From positions 22,689 through 86,688 of the forward strand of contig JAKBMB010000004.1 in the NCBI GenBank assembly GCA_021831785.1: a DNA stretch of 64,000 nucleotides. The letters are read 5' to 3'. Below are positions 10,009 through 20,842 of this stretch, piece by piece (the stretch's first letter is position 1; every line of letters starts with the position of its first letter). This DNA comes from Deltaproteobacteria bacterium (lineage in GTDB: Bacteria > Desulfobacterota > Binatia > Binatales > Binataceae). The notes under the pieces were generated by a model that saw only the letters and a list, made by a program, of their open reading frames with translations, did no database searches and was not told the DNA's origin. The position numbers and the translations under genes were made by a program.

Positions 10009-11132
10009 AGCCGCAAACGTTCGACAGAACCTTGCTCGGCGTTCTGGCATTGGCGCTCTTGTGCGCAGCATGTCAGAGCACGTCGGCCAGCCGCCAGGAG
10101 GAATCTTCCGCTGGCTTCGTTCCGACTTTGATACGCCAGCCGGGCGCGGGCGACCTGATGGAGCTTAAGCTTAGCCAGGTGCCAGGCATGACGCTGGCCC
10201 AGGTTAGGCAAATCGAGTTGTCGCGCGTGCTGGAGGCCAACGGCGAGATAAGCTTCGACGAGCGCCAGGTGGCGACAATCTCGTCTCGCGTGGCAGGCCG
10301 CATCGAGCAGGTGAAGATCGCGCGATGGGACTATGTGCGCAAAGGGCAGCCGATCATACTGCTCTACAGTCCCGACTTCATGACCGCTGAAGCCGAATAT
10401 CTGGAAGCGCTGGAAACCCAAAAGGCGTCCTCGCGCCCGGGCCTGGGGGCAAACGCCGAGTTGGCGGCGCAGATGGTCGCGGCGGCGCGGCGCAAGCTCG
10501 AGCTTTTGGGCCTCGAGCCCGCGGACATCGACGCGGTCCGCGCGCCGAACACGGTCACCGTGGTGCGCGCCCCGATTAGCGGAAGCATCGTCGAAAGCAA
10601 GGTAAACCGCGGCTCCCAGGTCAATCCCGGTGACTCGCTCTTCGGCGTCGGCACGCTCGACCCTATCTGGATCACCGCTCATATCTACGAAGACGACCTG
10701 GCGCGAGTGCATGTGGGCCAACAGCTTCAGGCAGTGACCACCGCTTACCCCAACGACACCTTCACCGGCGTGATCGCGCGCATCAGCCCGGGCATCAATC
10801 CCGACACCCACACGCTCGAGCTCAGGTGCCAGGTGCGAAACCCGGGAGTTAAGCTTAAACCGCAGATGCTCGCGCGGGTCAGGATCGTTACCCAGCCCGG
10901 CTACGCTTTGGTGGTGCCGCAAAAGGCGCTGGTGTTCGAGACCGACGCCTACTACGCCTTCGTCGAGGTTGCCGCGGGCCGCTTCGAACGGCGCAAGGTG
11001 GGGATCAGCTCATGGAACGAGAAGGGCTACGCGCGCGTCGTCTCGGGGCTTAAAGCCGGCCAGGAAGTGGTGAGCGACGAGTCGGTCCAGGTGAACGCCC
11101 TGTGGCATCTCGCCCACGGCGAAACTTCATAG
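10005..11132 (+). CDS. RND efflux periplasmic adaptor (HlyD/CusB type), probable lipoprotein
   Basis: A 375-aa membrane-fusion protein. The N-terminus MKPQTFDRTLLGVLALALLCAAC is a signal sequence ending in a lipobox-like LCAAC. The barrel/lipoyl part (SSRVAGRIEQVKIARWDYVRKGQPIILLYSPDF and RAPISGSIVESKVNRGSQVNPGDSLFGV) and the beta-barrel DPIWITAHIYEDDLARVHVGQ are typical of CusB/CzcB relatives. It bridges the inner-membrane pump and the outer-membrane duct. It overlaps the upstream gene by 4 bp and sits 10 bp before the pump gene. Confidence 0.9.
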   Translation: MKPQTFDRTLLGVLALALLCAACQSTSASRQEESSAGFVPTLIRQPGAGDLMELKLSQVPGMTLAQVRQIELSRVLEANGEISFDERQVATISSRVAGRIEQVKIARWDYVRKGQPIILLYSPDFMTAEAEYLEALETQKASSRPGLGANAELAAQMVAAARRKLELLGLEPADIDAVRAPNTVTVVRAPISGSIVESKVNRGSQVNPGDSLFGVGTLDPIWITAHIYEDDLARVHVGQQLQAVTTAYPNDTFTGVIARISPGINPDTHTLELRCQVRNPGVKLKPQMLARVRIVTQPGYALVVPQKALVFETDAYYAFVEVAAGRFERRKVGISSWNEKGYARVVSGLKAGQEVVSDESVQVNALWHLAHGETS

Positions 11133-11142
11133 ACGGGCGGCC

Positions 11143-14100
11143 ATGATTCAGGTCTTGATGGCGCTGGCGCTGCGCGAGCGCATCATCGTCATCGGCTTTG
11201 CGGTGGCTTTGCTTTTGGGCGGACTGTTTTCGTTCTCCAAGCTCGACATCGAAGCTTATCCCGACCCGGTGCAGCCGCTGGTCGAGGTGCTCACCCTACC
11301 CGCCGGCCTGAGCGCCGAAGAATCCGAGCGGCTGGTCACCATACCCGTCGAGTACGGCTTGGCCGGCGCCCGCAACCTGGTGCGCATGAGCTCGATCTCC
11401 CTGTTCGGCCTCTCTGACATCCGCTGCTACTTTAGCTGGGACAGCGACTATTACTGGGACCGCACCGAGATTATCAACCGCTTAAGCTTCATCACCCTGC
11501 CCCAGGGCATCTCGCCCGGCATTTCCCCCGAGAACCCGATCGGCGAGATTTATCGCTACACCGTGCGGTGTCCCGACCACGACTTGGTTGAGGAGAAAGA
11601 GCTCGAGGATTGGGTGCTCGAAAAACAACTCAAGACCGTGCCCGGCGTGATCGATGTCGCGGGCTTCGGCGGTCTGACCAAAGAGTACCACGTGGAGGTC
11701 GATCCGCAGAAACTGGCCTATTACGGTGTGGCGCTGCCCACGGTTATCAGCGCGCTGCAAAACTCCAACATCAACGTAGGGGGCAGCTACGTCACCGTTG
11801 GCGAGCAGGCCTTCGACGTCCGCGGCATCGGCTTCATCGAGGAACTGCCGGACATCCGCAACGTCGTGCTCTCAGCCGCCAAGGCGACGCCGATTACCGT
11901 CGGCAACCTCGCCGACGTGAGCATCGGCTATGCGCCCCGGCTGGGCGCGGTCGGCATGAACGAGCGCGACGAGGTTGTCGAAGGCATCGTTTTGATGCGC
12001 AAGTACGGCAACACGCTAAAGACGTTGCGCGGCGTCGAGCAAAAAGTCGCGCAGATTAACGCTTCGGGCCTCCTGACCAAGGGCTGCAAGGCCCTCCCGT
12101 ACTATGACCGAACCTCGTTGGTATATACGACCCTGCGCACCGTGATCGAGAACCTAACGCTGGGCATGGTGCTGGTCTTTTTGGTCCTCATGTTCTTTTT
12201 GGCCAACGTGCGCGCGGCGCTAATCGCCGCCATCAACATCCCGCTCGCGCTTTGCGGCGCGTTCATCCTGATGCATCTGGGCGGCACCCCGGCCAACCTA
12301 ATTTCGCTCGGCGCGATCGACTTCGGCATCATCATCGACTCGACCGTGATCGTGATGGAGAACATATACCGCTCTCTTACGGCGCCGGCGCAGCCGGGCG
12401 AGGACCACGGCCACCGCGTCCTCGCCGCCGCGCAAGAGGTAGGCGGGCCGATGGTGTTCTCGACGCTAATCTTCGTTATCGCGTTCATGCCGCTGTTCAC
12501 GATGCGCGGGGTGGAAGGCGTGATCTTTTCGCCGATGTCCCACACCTACGCTTACGCGCTGGGTACGGCGATATTGCTCGCGGTCACCGTCACGCCCGTG
12601 CTCGCCTCTTACCTGTTCGGCGGCGAGATTCGCTACTTGCGCAATCCGTTATGGGAAGGGCTGGCGCGCTTTTACCACGGCCTGTTCGTGCGCGCGCTGA
12701 ACCGGCCGAGGCTTTCTTTGCTGGTGATCACGGTGTTCATCGTCGCCGTACTGAGCCGATTTTCCAGCTTGGGCGGTCAGTTCTTGCCCAACCTCGAGGA
12801 GGGCAACATCTGGGCGCGGGCGACGATGCCGATCAGCATCTCGCTCGAACACGGAATTCGGCTCGCCAACCGCATCCGGCGAACCTTCATGTCGTTCCCG
12901 GAGGTCACCACGGTCGTCTCCCAGCTCGGCCGTCCTGACGACGGCACGGAGACCACGGGTTTTTTCAACGGCGAGTTTTCGGTCGACCTCAAGCCTGCTG
13001 ACCAATGGCCTGACGGGCTGACCAAGGCCGAGCTGGTCAGTCGGGTCAACGCCAAGCTCAACCAGAACTTTCCCGGCGTAAGCTTCGGTTACTCGCAGAA
13101 CATCGAAGACAACGTCAACGAAGCTATGTCCGGGGTCAAGGGCTCCAACTCGGTCAAGGTTTTCAGCCCCGACCTCGCCGTCGACGAAAGGATCGCCAAC
13201 CAGGTGACCGAGATCATGAGCAGCGTCCCCGGCATCGCCGACCTCGCGGTATACCGCTCGCTGGGTCAGCCGAACCTGGTTATCACGCCGGACCGCGCCG
13301 CGTGCGCGCGCTACGGACTCAACGTGGGCGACGTTAACGCGATGGTTCAGGCGGCAATCGGCGGGCAAGCCGTGACTCAGGTGCTGCGGGGCGATCGCAG
13401 CTTCAATCTGGTCGTGCGCTGGAAGCCGCAGTATCGAACCAACCTCGAAGCAATCAAGCAGATTCGCGTGCCGCTGCCCGCCGGGGGCGTGGTGCCACTG
13501 GGCCAAGTAGCGGACATCCGCGTCGCCGGGGGCGCCGCTTTCGTATACCGCGAGAACTTCGAGCGCTACGTGCCCCTGCGCTTCGCCGTGCGCCACCGCG
13601 ACTTTCAGAGCGCGGTCGAGGAGGCAAAAGAAAGAGTCGGCGCGGCGGTCAAGCTGCCGCGCGGGCTACACCTGGAGTGGGCCGGCGAGTATGCCGAGCT
13701 CAAGGAAGCCAATCGCCGCTTGACGATCGTCGTGCCGATAACGCTGCTCCTGATCATGGGCGTACTGTACAGCGCCACGACGTCGCTGATCGACACGTTC
13801 ATTATCATGGCGCAAATTCCGGTCGCGTGCCTGGGCGGCATACTCGCGCTCATTTTGACCAACACGCCGTTTAGCGTCTCGGCCGCGGTCGGCTTTATCT
13901 CCATCTTCGGCATCGCGGTCATGGACGGCATCTTGCTCACCTTCTATATTCGCGAGCTCTGGGACCGCGGCCATCCGTTCCGAGAATCGATTATCCTCGG
14001 CTCCGACCGGCGTTTCCGCGCCGTGATGATGACGGCGCTGGTCGACGGCCTGGGGCTTTTGCCGGCGGCCCTATCGACCAGAATCGGCGCGCAGACCCAG

Positions 14101-14238
14101 CGCCCCCTGGCCATAGTCGTGATCGGCGGCGCAGTCGCGATTGCGCTTATCACGCGAATTCTACAGCCGATTCTAATATACCTGTGCCATCGCAAACTCA
14201 GGCTCGCCGAGCAGCGGGCCGCCCGCGCCGCTTCCTGA
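11143..14238 (+). CDS. Heavy-metal-type RND efflux pump (CzcA/CusA family)
   Basis: A 1031-aa inner-membrane RND transporter of normal length, with 12 predicted TM segments and two periplasmic loops. The TM4 motif is DFGIIIDSTVIVMEN: D393, D399 and E406 keep the 6- and 7-residue spacing of the CzcA proton-relay residues D402, D408 and E415, which marks the HME class. The usual DGA after the second Asp is DST here. It exports a metal ion or related cation by proton antiport. The substrate cannot be assigned from what I can see. Confidence 0.9.
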   Translation: MIQVLMALALRERIIVIGFAVALLLGGLFSFSKLDIEAYPDPVQPLVEVLTLPAGLSAEESERLVTIPVEYGLAGARNLVRMSSISLFGLSDIRCYFSWDSDYYWDRTEIINRLSFITLPQGISPGISPENPIGEIYRYTVRCPDHDLVEEKELEDWVLEKQLKTVPGVIDVAGFGGLTKEYHVEVDPQKLAYYGVALPTVISALQNSNINVGGSYVTVGEQAFDVRGIGFIEELPDIRNVVLSAAKATPITVGNLADVSIGYAPRLGAVGMNERDEVVEGIVLMRKYGNTLKTLRGVEQKVAQINASGLLTKGCKALPYYDRTSLVYTTLRTVIENLTLGMVLVFLVLMFFLANVRAALIAAINIPLALCGAFILMHLGGTPANLISLGAIDFGIIIDSTVIVMENIYRSLTAPAQPGEDHGHRVLAAAQEVGGPMVFSTLIFVIAFMPLFTMRGVEGVIFSPMSHTYAYALGTAILLAVTVTPVLASYLFGGEIRYLRNPLWEGLARFYHGLFVRALNRPRLSLLVITVFIVAVLSRFSSLGGQFLPNLEEGNIWARATMPISISLEHGIRLANRIRRTFMSFPEVTTVVSQLGRPDDGTETTGFFNGEFSVDLKPADQWPDGLTKAELVSRVNAKLNQNFPGVSFGYSQNIEDNVNEAMSGVKGSNSVKVFSPDLAVDERIANQVTEIMSSVPGIADLAVYRSLGQPNLVITPDRAACARYGLNVGDVNAMVQAAIGGQAVTQVLRGDRSFNLVVRWKPQYRTNLEAIKQIRVPLPAGGVVPLGQVADIRVAGGAAFVYRENFERYVPLRFAVRHRDFQSAVEEAKERVGAAVKLPRGLHLEWAGEYAELKEANRRLTIVVPITLLLIMGVLYSATTSLIDTFIIMAQIPVACLGGILALILTNTPFSVSAAVGFISIFGIAVMDGILLTFYIRELWDRGHPFRESIILGSDRRFRAVMMTALVDGLGLLPAALSTRIGAQTQRPLAIVVIGGAVAIALITRILQPILIYLCHRKLRLAEQRAARAAS

Positions 14239-14751
14239 TTCGACGCGCGGGCAACGTTTGAACGAACGCCTCGGGGCTCGGCCGGAGGTCGGCGCCGGTT
14301 AGTGCTGCAGCCGCCCTGGACCATGCGCGCGGTGCCGAGTAAGAGTTGCCGCTGCCGCTGCGCCGCTCTCGCCTCCGCGCCCCATAAGCGCCCGAGCCCC
14401 AAAAGCTTCACTTACAGACTGAACAAGCACACGTCCTACCGAGATTCGCGCGCTTAGCCGTGAAGCGAAAATAACTTCCTTGATGAAGACTCGGAAGTCC
14501 TCCCCCTATGCTTGTGCCACAGCCGAAAGGCAGAGCATCGGCTTGGGGTTTTTGGTGCGTTGGACGTTGTCCGGTCCGCGGGTCTCGGTGGGCGGGCAGC
14601 CCTACCCGCGCGGGGCACGGGCGGGCACGGCGGCCCGCCCCACCAAGATTTATTTTCGCTTCAGGGTTAGGTTACAATCGTTTCGCCGCGGCGCGCGCGG
14701 AGCGTTCCAAAAAAGATTGGCCGCGCCGCCGCGCTTCGCAACGCTCAATGA
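14239..14751. other. 513-bp intergenic stretch with a GC hairpin
   Basis: No supportable gene; the short plus-strand frames are shadows in GC-rich DNA. A hairpin at 14619-14640 is the only structure seen. Promoter elements for proS should lie after it, where the sequence becomes AT-richer (14641-14690). Confidence 0.5.
14619..14640 (+). terminator. 8-bp GC hairpin, possible terminator
   Basis: Perfect arms GGGCGGGC (14619-14626) and GCCCGCCC (14633-14640) with a 6-base loop. An interrupted T-rich run follows (ATTTATTTT). It lies 380 bp after the RND pump stop, so it may end that transcript late or be the leader of proS. Confidence 0.4.
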
Positions 14752-16227
14752 GTGATGGGCACGGCGACGAATAAACCTGACGACAAAAAAGTGACGCCCC
14801 GAAGCCAGGATTTTTCCGCCTGGTACAACGAAGTGATCCTGCGCGCCGAGCTGGCCGATTACTCTCCGGTCCGCGGCTGTATCGTATTTCGCCCCGAAGG
14901 GTTCGCGATCTGGGAGAACATCTGCGCGGAACTGGACCGCCGGATCAAACGCACCGGGGCGAGGAACGCCTACTTTCCGCTGTTTATCCCGCAAAGCTTC
15001 ATCCGCAAAGAAGCCAGCCACGTCGAGGGCTTTTCGCCCGAGCTTGCGGTGGTGACGCACGGCGGCGGCAAAGAACTGGAGGAGCCGCTGATCGTGCGTC
15101 CGACCTCGGAGACGATAGTCAACTACATGTTCGCCCAATGGATCAAGTCGTACCGCGACCTGCCGCTGATGGTGAACCAATGGTGCAACGTTGTACGCTG
15201 GGAGATGCGGACCAGGATGTTCTTGCGCACCACCGAGTTTTTGTGGCAGGAAGGTCACACCGCGCACGCCACGCGCGAAGAGGCCGAAGGCGAGACGCTG
15301 GCGATACTCGAGGTATACCGCGCGTTTTGCGAGGAGTTTCTGGCCATCCCGCTTATCGTCGGACGCAAGAGCGCCGCCGAGCGATTTGCCGGCGCGGTGG
15401 AAACCTACGCGATCGAGGGCCTGATGGCCGACGGGCGGGCGCTCCAATGCGGGACCTCGCATTTTCTGGGGCAGAACTTCGCTCGCGCGTTCGAGATCCG
15501 CTACCTTGACGAAAAAAACCAGTTACAGTACGTGTGGCAGACGAGTTGGGGGGTCTCGACCCGGCTGCTCGGCGCGCTCATCATGGTCCACGGCGACGAC
15601 CAGGGCCTGCGGCTGCCGCCCGCCGTGGCGCCGGTGCAGGCCGTAATCGTGCCGATCTGGCGCAAGCCCGCTGAGCGCGACGACGTTATCGCCGCGTCTC
15701 GCGGCGCTTTCGCGGCGCTGACCCAGGCGGGCGTGCGTTCTCGTCTCGACGGCCGCGAGGGCGTCACCCCCGGTTTCAAGTTCAACGAATGGGAGATGCG
15801 CGGCGTGCCGCTTAGAATCGAGATCGGCCCACGCGACGTGGCCGCGGGCGAAGCGACGTTGGCAAGGCGCGACCGCGCAGGGCCTACGAGCAAGCTCAAA
15901 AGCGCGCTGAACCGGCTGCCCGAAAGCGTCGGCGCGATACTCGGCGAAATGCAAACCGGCTTTTACCGCGCGGCCAAGAGTGCGATGGACGCGCGAACCA
16001 CCGAGCCCGCCGATTTCGAAAGTTTTTGCCAACAGATGGAGGGCGAAGGCGGCGGCGGTCTCGCTTACGTATACTGGTGCGGCAGCGCGGCATGCGAGAC
16101 TAAGATCCGCGAGCAGACCCGGGCGACATGCCGCGCCATCCCGCTTGCCCAGGATGTCGCGCCCCGCGGCTGCATCGTGTGCGGCCAGACGGCCTGCGAG
16201 CGCGCCTTCTTCGCCAAAGCTTACTAA
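14752..16227 (+). CDS. proS: Prolyl-tRNA synthetase, archaeal/eukaryotic type
   Basis: A 491-aa class II synthetase that charges tRNA-Pro. The N-terminal catalytic domain has FSAWYNEVILRAELADYSPVRGC, the motif 2 region (RWEMRTRMFLRTTEFLWQEGHTAHAT) and motif 3 (DDQGLRLPP). An anticodon-binding domain (APVQAVIVPI) and a C-terminal zinc-binding domain with Cys pairs (CGSAACE and CIVCGQTAC) follow. The absence of the bacterial INS editing insertion and the presence of the C-terminal Zn domain mark the archaeal-style form found in some bacteria. The start is GTG 14752 or ATG 14755; neither has a clear Shine-Dalgarno. Confidence 0.95.
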   Translation: MMGTATNKPDDKKVTPRSQDFSAWYNEVILRAELADYSPVRGCIVFRPEGFAIWENICAELDRRIKRTGARNAYFPLFIPQSFIRKEASHVEGFSPELAVVTHGGGKELEEPLIVRPTSETIVNYMFAQWIKSYRDLPLMVNQWCNVVRWEMRTRMFLRTTEFLWQEGHTAHATREEAEGETLAILEVYRAFCEEFLAIPLIVGRKSAAERFAGAVETYAIEGLMADGRALQCGTSHFLGQNFARAFEIRYLDEKNQLQYVWQTSWGVSTRLLGALIMVHGDDQGLRLPPAVAPVQAVIVPIWRKPAERDDVIAASRGAFAALTQAGVRSRLDGREGVTPGFKFNEWEMRGVPLRIEIGPRDVAAGEATLARRDRAGPTSKLKSALNRLPESVGAILGEMQTGFYRAAKSAMDARTTEPADFESFCQQMEGEGGGGLAYVYWCGSAACETKIREQTRATCRAIPLAQDVAPRGCIVCGQTACERAFFAKAY

Positions 16228-16422
16228 AAGATGGCGCCGGCAAGGCTGCACTTCGATGATCGGAGGAGTTCTCGAAGCTTAGGAATCGAAGCTTGCGTCC
16301 GATGCAAATGAATCGCGTCCCGCGGGCGGCGTGGCGTGCGCGAAGTCGGTCCCGGCAGATGGGTGCGCCGCAGCGGCGCGGCCGTAACCCGACAGCGCAG
16401 GCGACGGGACGCGCAAGTCGCG

Positions 16423-17100
16423 ATGTGGTTTAAAAACCGTACGGAAGCGATCGGCGTTATCGCGGCCGCGTTTTTCGGCGCCGGCGGCGCGGTAATCGTG
16501 GCCTTTTTGAGCCTTGTGTATCCGCAATTTGGGGAGAAGACCGCGCTGATTTCGGAAGCCGGATATTTGTGCGATGCGATGGCTTGGCAGGTCTTTTACG
16601 TCGCCGGCCAGGCGCCGCCGGGCAACTGGAAGGAACCTGGCGCGGCCTCCCGCTTGAATTTCGAACAGCCCGCTAAAAGCGCCTGGGACAAGCCGTGGTT
16701 TCCCTTGCGCACGCCGATATGGGATCGGCTCGAAGACAAGATCGGCGATCTGGGTTCACACGCGGGCAGGCTCGCGGGCTTTTTCTACCGGGTCGAATTT
16801 CTCAATATGCTGCGGCAGGCGCGGGATTGCTTCGGCAAGGGCGACCCCCGATTTTGGCATACGTACCTTTGCACCCTCAGAGACGAACTCAATATTTGCG
16901 CCGTCCAGAACTACGGCGAGCAAAGCTGCCACTGGTTTATGAGCTTTCGCTATGGGTGCAACGTCGACTTCGACTCGAACTACCGCGAAATAGTGCGTCA
17001 GCTCGACGGCGTGGAGAAAGGCGGAGTATGCCGTCAATGGGGGAGCGACGTTCCCGCCCCGCAGCCCGGGTGTAAGAACCTCGACATGTTTATTCATTAG
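16423..17100 (+). CDS. Hypothetical single-anchor membrane protein
   Basis: A 225-aa protein with one N-terminal membrane segment (IGVIAAAFFGAGGAVIVAFLSLVYP) and a soluble region of about 190 residues with several cysteines (CDAMAW, DCFGKG, LCTLRDELNIC, SCHWF, GC, GVCRQW). This suggests disulfides in a periplasmic domain. I do not recognise the family. The frame is open upstream to 16336, but that part is Arg-rich, so I start at MWFKNRTEAIG. It lies between proS and an MFS gene on the same strand, with gaps on both sides. Confidence 0.65.
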   Translation: MWFKNRTEAIGVIAAAFFGAGGAVIVAFLSLVYPQFGEKTALISEAGYLCDAMAWQVFYVAGQAPPGNWKEPGAASRLNFEQPAKSAWDKPWFPLRTPIWDRLEDKIGDLGSHAGRLAGFFYRVEFLNMLRQARDCFGKGDPRFWHTYLCTLRDELNICAVQNYGEQSCHWFMSFRYGCNVDFDSNYREIVRQLDGVEKGGVCRQWGSDVPAPQPGCKNLDMFIH

Positions 17101-17344
17101 CGGTCTTTATTCGCTAGCGGCCGGCGCGGTAATTTGAAGACTTTTCGGGCGTGCGCTCAAATCGGCTGCGGAAAACGAAGCGGAAAATCGAGTACGATGC
17201 GCTTGCTCGCATGCCGCAGGGCAAGTCAGCCGAGGCTTAAATAGGCTTGCGCTTGCGTTATCCCGGGTTTTTCGGCGCCTCACCGAGTGCGCTCGTCGGC
17301 GGATGCGCATCGCCGCCCGCGGGCGGTCGAAGTAAAGTGCGATC

Positions 17345-18577
17345 ATGACCAACTCTGAAACTGCGCGTCCGGAGGACCACCCGCAGCCGCCGGCCCCGGC
17401 GGCGCGGGAGCAGGTCCAACGGGACCCGGCCAAGGCGTGGCTGATGGCTGGTGTGGCGTTCGTCTTCCTGTTCACGACCTTCGGCATCTTGTATAGCTTT
17501 GGGGCTTTCCTTAAGCCGATGATGGAAGACTTTGGCGGCAGTCACGGGGCGGTCTCCGGCCTGTTCTCGGTAATCATGTGCTTGGGCCTCTTGCTCGGAC
17601 CGTTCACCGGCCGCCTGAGCGACCGGCTGGGCGCGCGTCCGGTGCTGATCGGGGCTGCACTGTCGCTGGGGTTGGCCCTTATTCTTACCGCGCAGGTCAG
17701 GCGCCTGTGGCTCGCCTACTTGACCTTCGGTGCGGGCATGGGAGTCGCCGTCGCGTGCACCTATGTGCCGGCGTTGGTGCTGGTCGGGGTGTGGTTTAAG
17801 CGCCGGCGCGACACGGCGCTGGGCTTCGCGGTTGCGGGAATCGGCTGCGGCACGCTGGTGTTGGCCCCGCTCGCCGCGGCGCTGACGGAACGTTATGGAT
17901 GGCGCGAGACCTTCGTAATTCTAGGCATCGTGAGCTGTCTGGTCACGCTCGGCTGCGCGGCGATCTCGGAAAGCCCGGACGTGCCTGCGGGACGGCCGGC
18001 GCTGAACATCGCCCGAGCGATCCGCGCGCCGGCTTTCAGGATGCTCTACGTGGGCGGGCTGCTGTTCCAAATCGCCCAGTTCATTTCGTTTACCTACCTG
18101 GCGGCTTTCGCGCGCCATCGCGGCGTCGACGCGGTAGCCGCGGCGACGCTGGTCGGCCTCATCGGGGCCGCAAGCGTGGTCGGCCGTTTCGGTTTGGCCG
18201 CTTTGAGCGGCCGCTTCGGGGTCGTGCGTCTCTACCAGACGACCGTGCTGATATTTGCGCTCAGCTACGCTATCTGGCTTTTCGCGCGCAGCTATCCATG
18301 GCTGGTGGCGTTCGCGCTGGTCATGGGCGGCAGCTACGGAGGCTTCGTCACGCTCTCGCCGGCCGTCGCGGCGCAGCTTTTCGGCATCGAAGGACTCGGT
18401 GGCTTACTCGGCGCGCTCTACACCAGCGGCGCGATCGGCGTGGCCATAGGGCCGCCGCTGGCCGGGTTGCTGATCGACCGCACGGGAAGCTACCAGTGGA
18501 CGATTGCGTTTGCGATGGTGATGGGGCTGGCGGCGTTCGCAACCTTTCTGCCTTTGAGCAAGGTCCGGGCCGTCTAG
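17345..18577 (+). CDS. MFS transporter, monocarboxylate/OFA-like
   Basis: A 410-aa major facilitator with about 12 hydrophobic segments. The inter-helix motif after TM2 reads GRLSDRLGARPVL (standard G-x-L-x-D-R-x-G-x-R), and GWRETFVILG follows TM5. The layout resembles MCT/OFA-type transporters of carboxylates, but the substrate is a guess. A 30-residue hydrophilic N-terminus rich in Pro and Glu precedes TM1. It converges on trpS, with 65 bp between the stops. Confidence 0.85.
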   Translation: MTNSETARPEDHPQPPAPAAREQVQRDPAKAWLMAGVAFVFLFTTFGILYSFGAFLKPMMEDFGGSHGAVSGLFSVIMCLGLLLGPFTGRLSDRLGARPVLIGAALSLGLALILTAQVRRLWLAYLTFGAGMGVAVACTYVPALVLVGVWFKRRRDTALGFAVAGIGCGTLVLAPLAAALTERYGWRETFVILGIVSCLVTLGCAAISESPDVPAGRPALNIARAIRAPAFRMLYVGGLLFQIAQFISFTYLAAFARHRGVDAVAAATLVGLIGAASVVGRFGLAALSGRFGVVRLYQTTVLIFALSYAIWLFARSYPWLVAFALVMGGSYGGFVTLSPAVAAQLFGIEGLGGLLGALYTSGAIGVAIGPPLAGLLIDRTGSYQWTIAFAMVMGLAAFATFLPLSKVRAV

Positions 18578-18642
18578 CACTCCCGCCTCATGGCGAGGAC
18601 GCCGCGCAAGAGAAGGTCGCCGAGTGCGCGCCGCGGCCTGCT

Positions 18643-19653
<1,011 letters not shown>

Positions 19654-19734
19654 TTAACGCTTCACACTTGCGCGTCCGGCGCGGGACTGAGCAGGACGCT
19701 CGCATCGCTGTGGTCGAACCATGGTTGCTTGCGC

Positions 19735-20616
19735 CTACGGGTCTTTGAACAAGCGGCGCAGCGTGGCGAGATTTTCGACGTCCTCTTTGAGATCGGGACC
19801 CTTGGGCGTCTCCAGGCACATCGGAAGCCCCCCGAATCGGCGGTCATTGAGCAGCCGCGCGAAGGCGCCTAGACCGAGCTCCCCTTTGCCGATATGCTCG
19901 TGGCGGTCGACCCTCGAGTTGAGCGGCTTGGGTGAGTCGTTGAGGTGAAAGGCGACCAGGCGCTTTAGCCCCACGCGCCGGTCGAGCTCGGCAAACGTCT
20001 GCTCGTAGCCTTCCGCGCCGGCGAGGTTGTAGCCGGCGGCAAACGCGTGTTCGGTGTCGAAGCACAGCCGCAGCCGGTCGCTTTCGTGCGCAGCGTCGAA
20101 GATCCGGCCCAACTGCTCGAAGCTGTAGCCGAGCACGGTGCCTTGGCCGGCGGTGTTCTCGAGCGCGATTTTGACCTTAAACCCCGGACATGCCTTGTGC
20201 GCCTGACTGATCGAGTCGGCGATGGCCTTGATTCCCATGCTCTCGCCGGAGCCAACGTGGGCTCCGGGATGGGCGACCAAAAACGGGAGCCCGAGCTTCT
20301 CGCATCGCTCCAGTTCGTCGACGAACGCCGCGAGCGACTTGCGCCGCAAAACGTCGTCGGGAGCGCCGAGATTGACCAGGTAGGAGCCGTGCGCGATCGC
20401 TATCTTGATTCCGGTTTCTTCCTGCTTCTGCTTGAACTCGGCGACCTCCGCCTCGGCCAGCGGCTTTGCGGCCCACTGGCGCGAGGATTTGGTAAAAATT
20501 TGAATGCACTCGCAATTCACTTCTCGGCCGCGCACGAATGCGTTCGCCAACCCTCCGGCGATCGGCATATGGGCGCCCAGAAGCGGTCGTTTCGCGCGTT
20601 TGGCGCCACCCGTCAT
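19735..20616 (-). CDS. nfo: Endonuclease IV
   Basis: A 293-aa TIM-barrel AP endonuclease that cuts 5' of abasic sites in base-excision repair. The family signatures are seen: LLGAHMPIAGGL at the start, IAHGSYLVNLG, LENTAGQG, the metal-binding HLNDSPKPLNSRVDRHEHIGKG and CLETPKG. The usual FDTCH motif reads CFDTEHAFAAGYN here, a Cys-to-Glu change beside the metal-ligand His. The start ATG sits in MTGGAKRAKRPLLGAH. Confidence 0.95.
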   Translation of the reverse strand: MTGGAKRAKRPLLGAHMPIAGGLANAFVRGREVNCECIQIFTKSSRQWAAKPLAEAEVAEFKQKQEETGIKIAIAHGSYLVNLGAPDDVLRRKSLAAFVDELERCEKLGLPFLVAHPGAHVGSGESMGIKAIADSISQAHKACPGFKVKIALENTAGQGTVLGYSFEQLGRIFDAAHESDRLRLCFDTEHAFAAGYNLAGAEGYEQTFAELDRRVGLKRLVAFHLNDSPKPLNSRVDRHEHIGKGELGLGAFARLLNDRRFGGLPMCLETPKGPDLKEDVENLATLRRLFKDP

Positions 20617-20842
20617 GGTCGAAGACGCTCGCCGCTCGAGACCCGCGCGGCCGGCGCGCTAGCGCGCATCATTGCTCTCATACGCGCCACAATATTGAAA
20701 ACCGGCGAGGGGCGGCAAGTGCTTGCGTCAGGCTGAGTGGCGCGGGATATTCGTTTAGCAACAAGCCGTTGGCCCGGCGCGCAAGCTCGCGCGCGGGTGT
20801 CAAGCGACGCAGGCTGGGGCCTGGGAATGCTCGCATAAGGCG

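Noticed and set aside
14480..14774. Small plus-strand frames before proS
   Set aside because: Two overlapping frames with no family features in GC-rich DNA that contains a hairpin.
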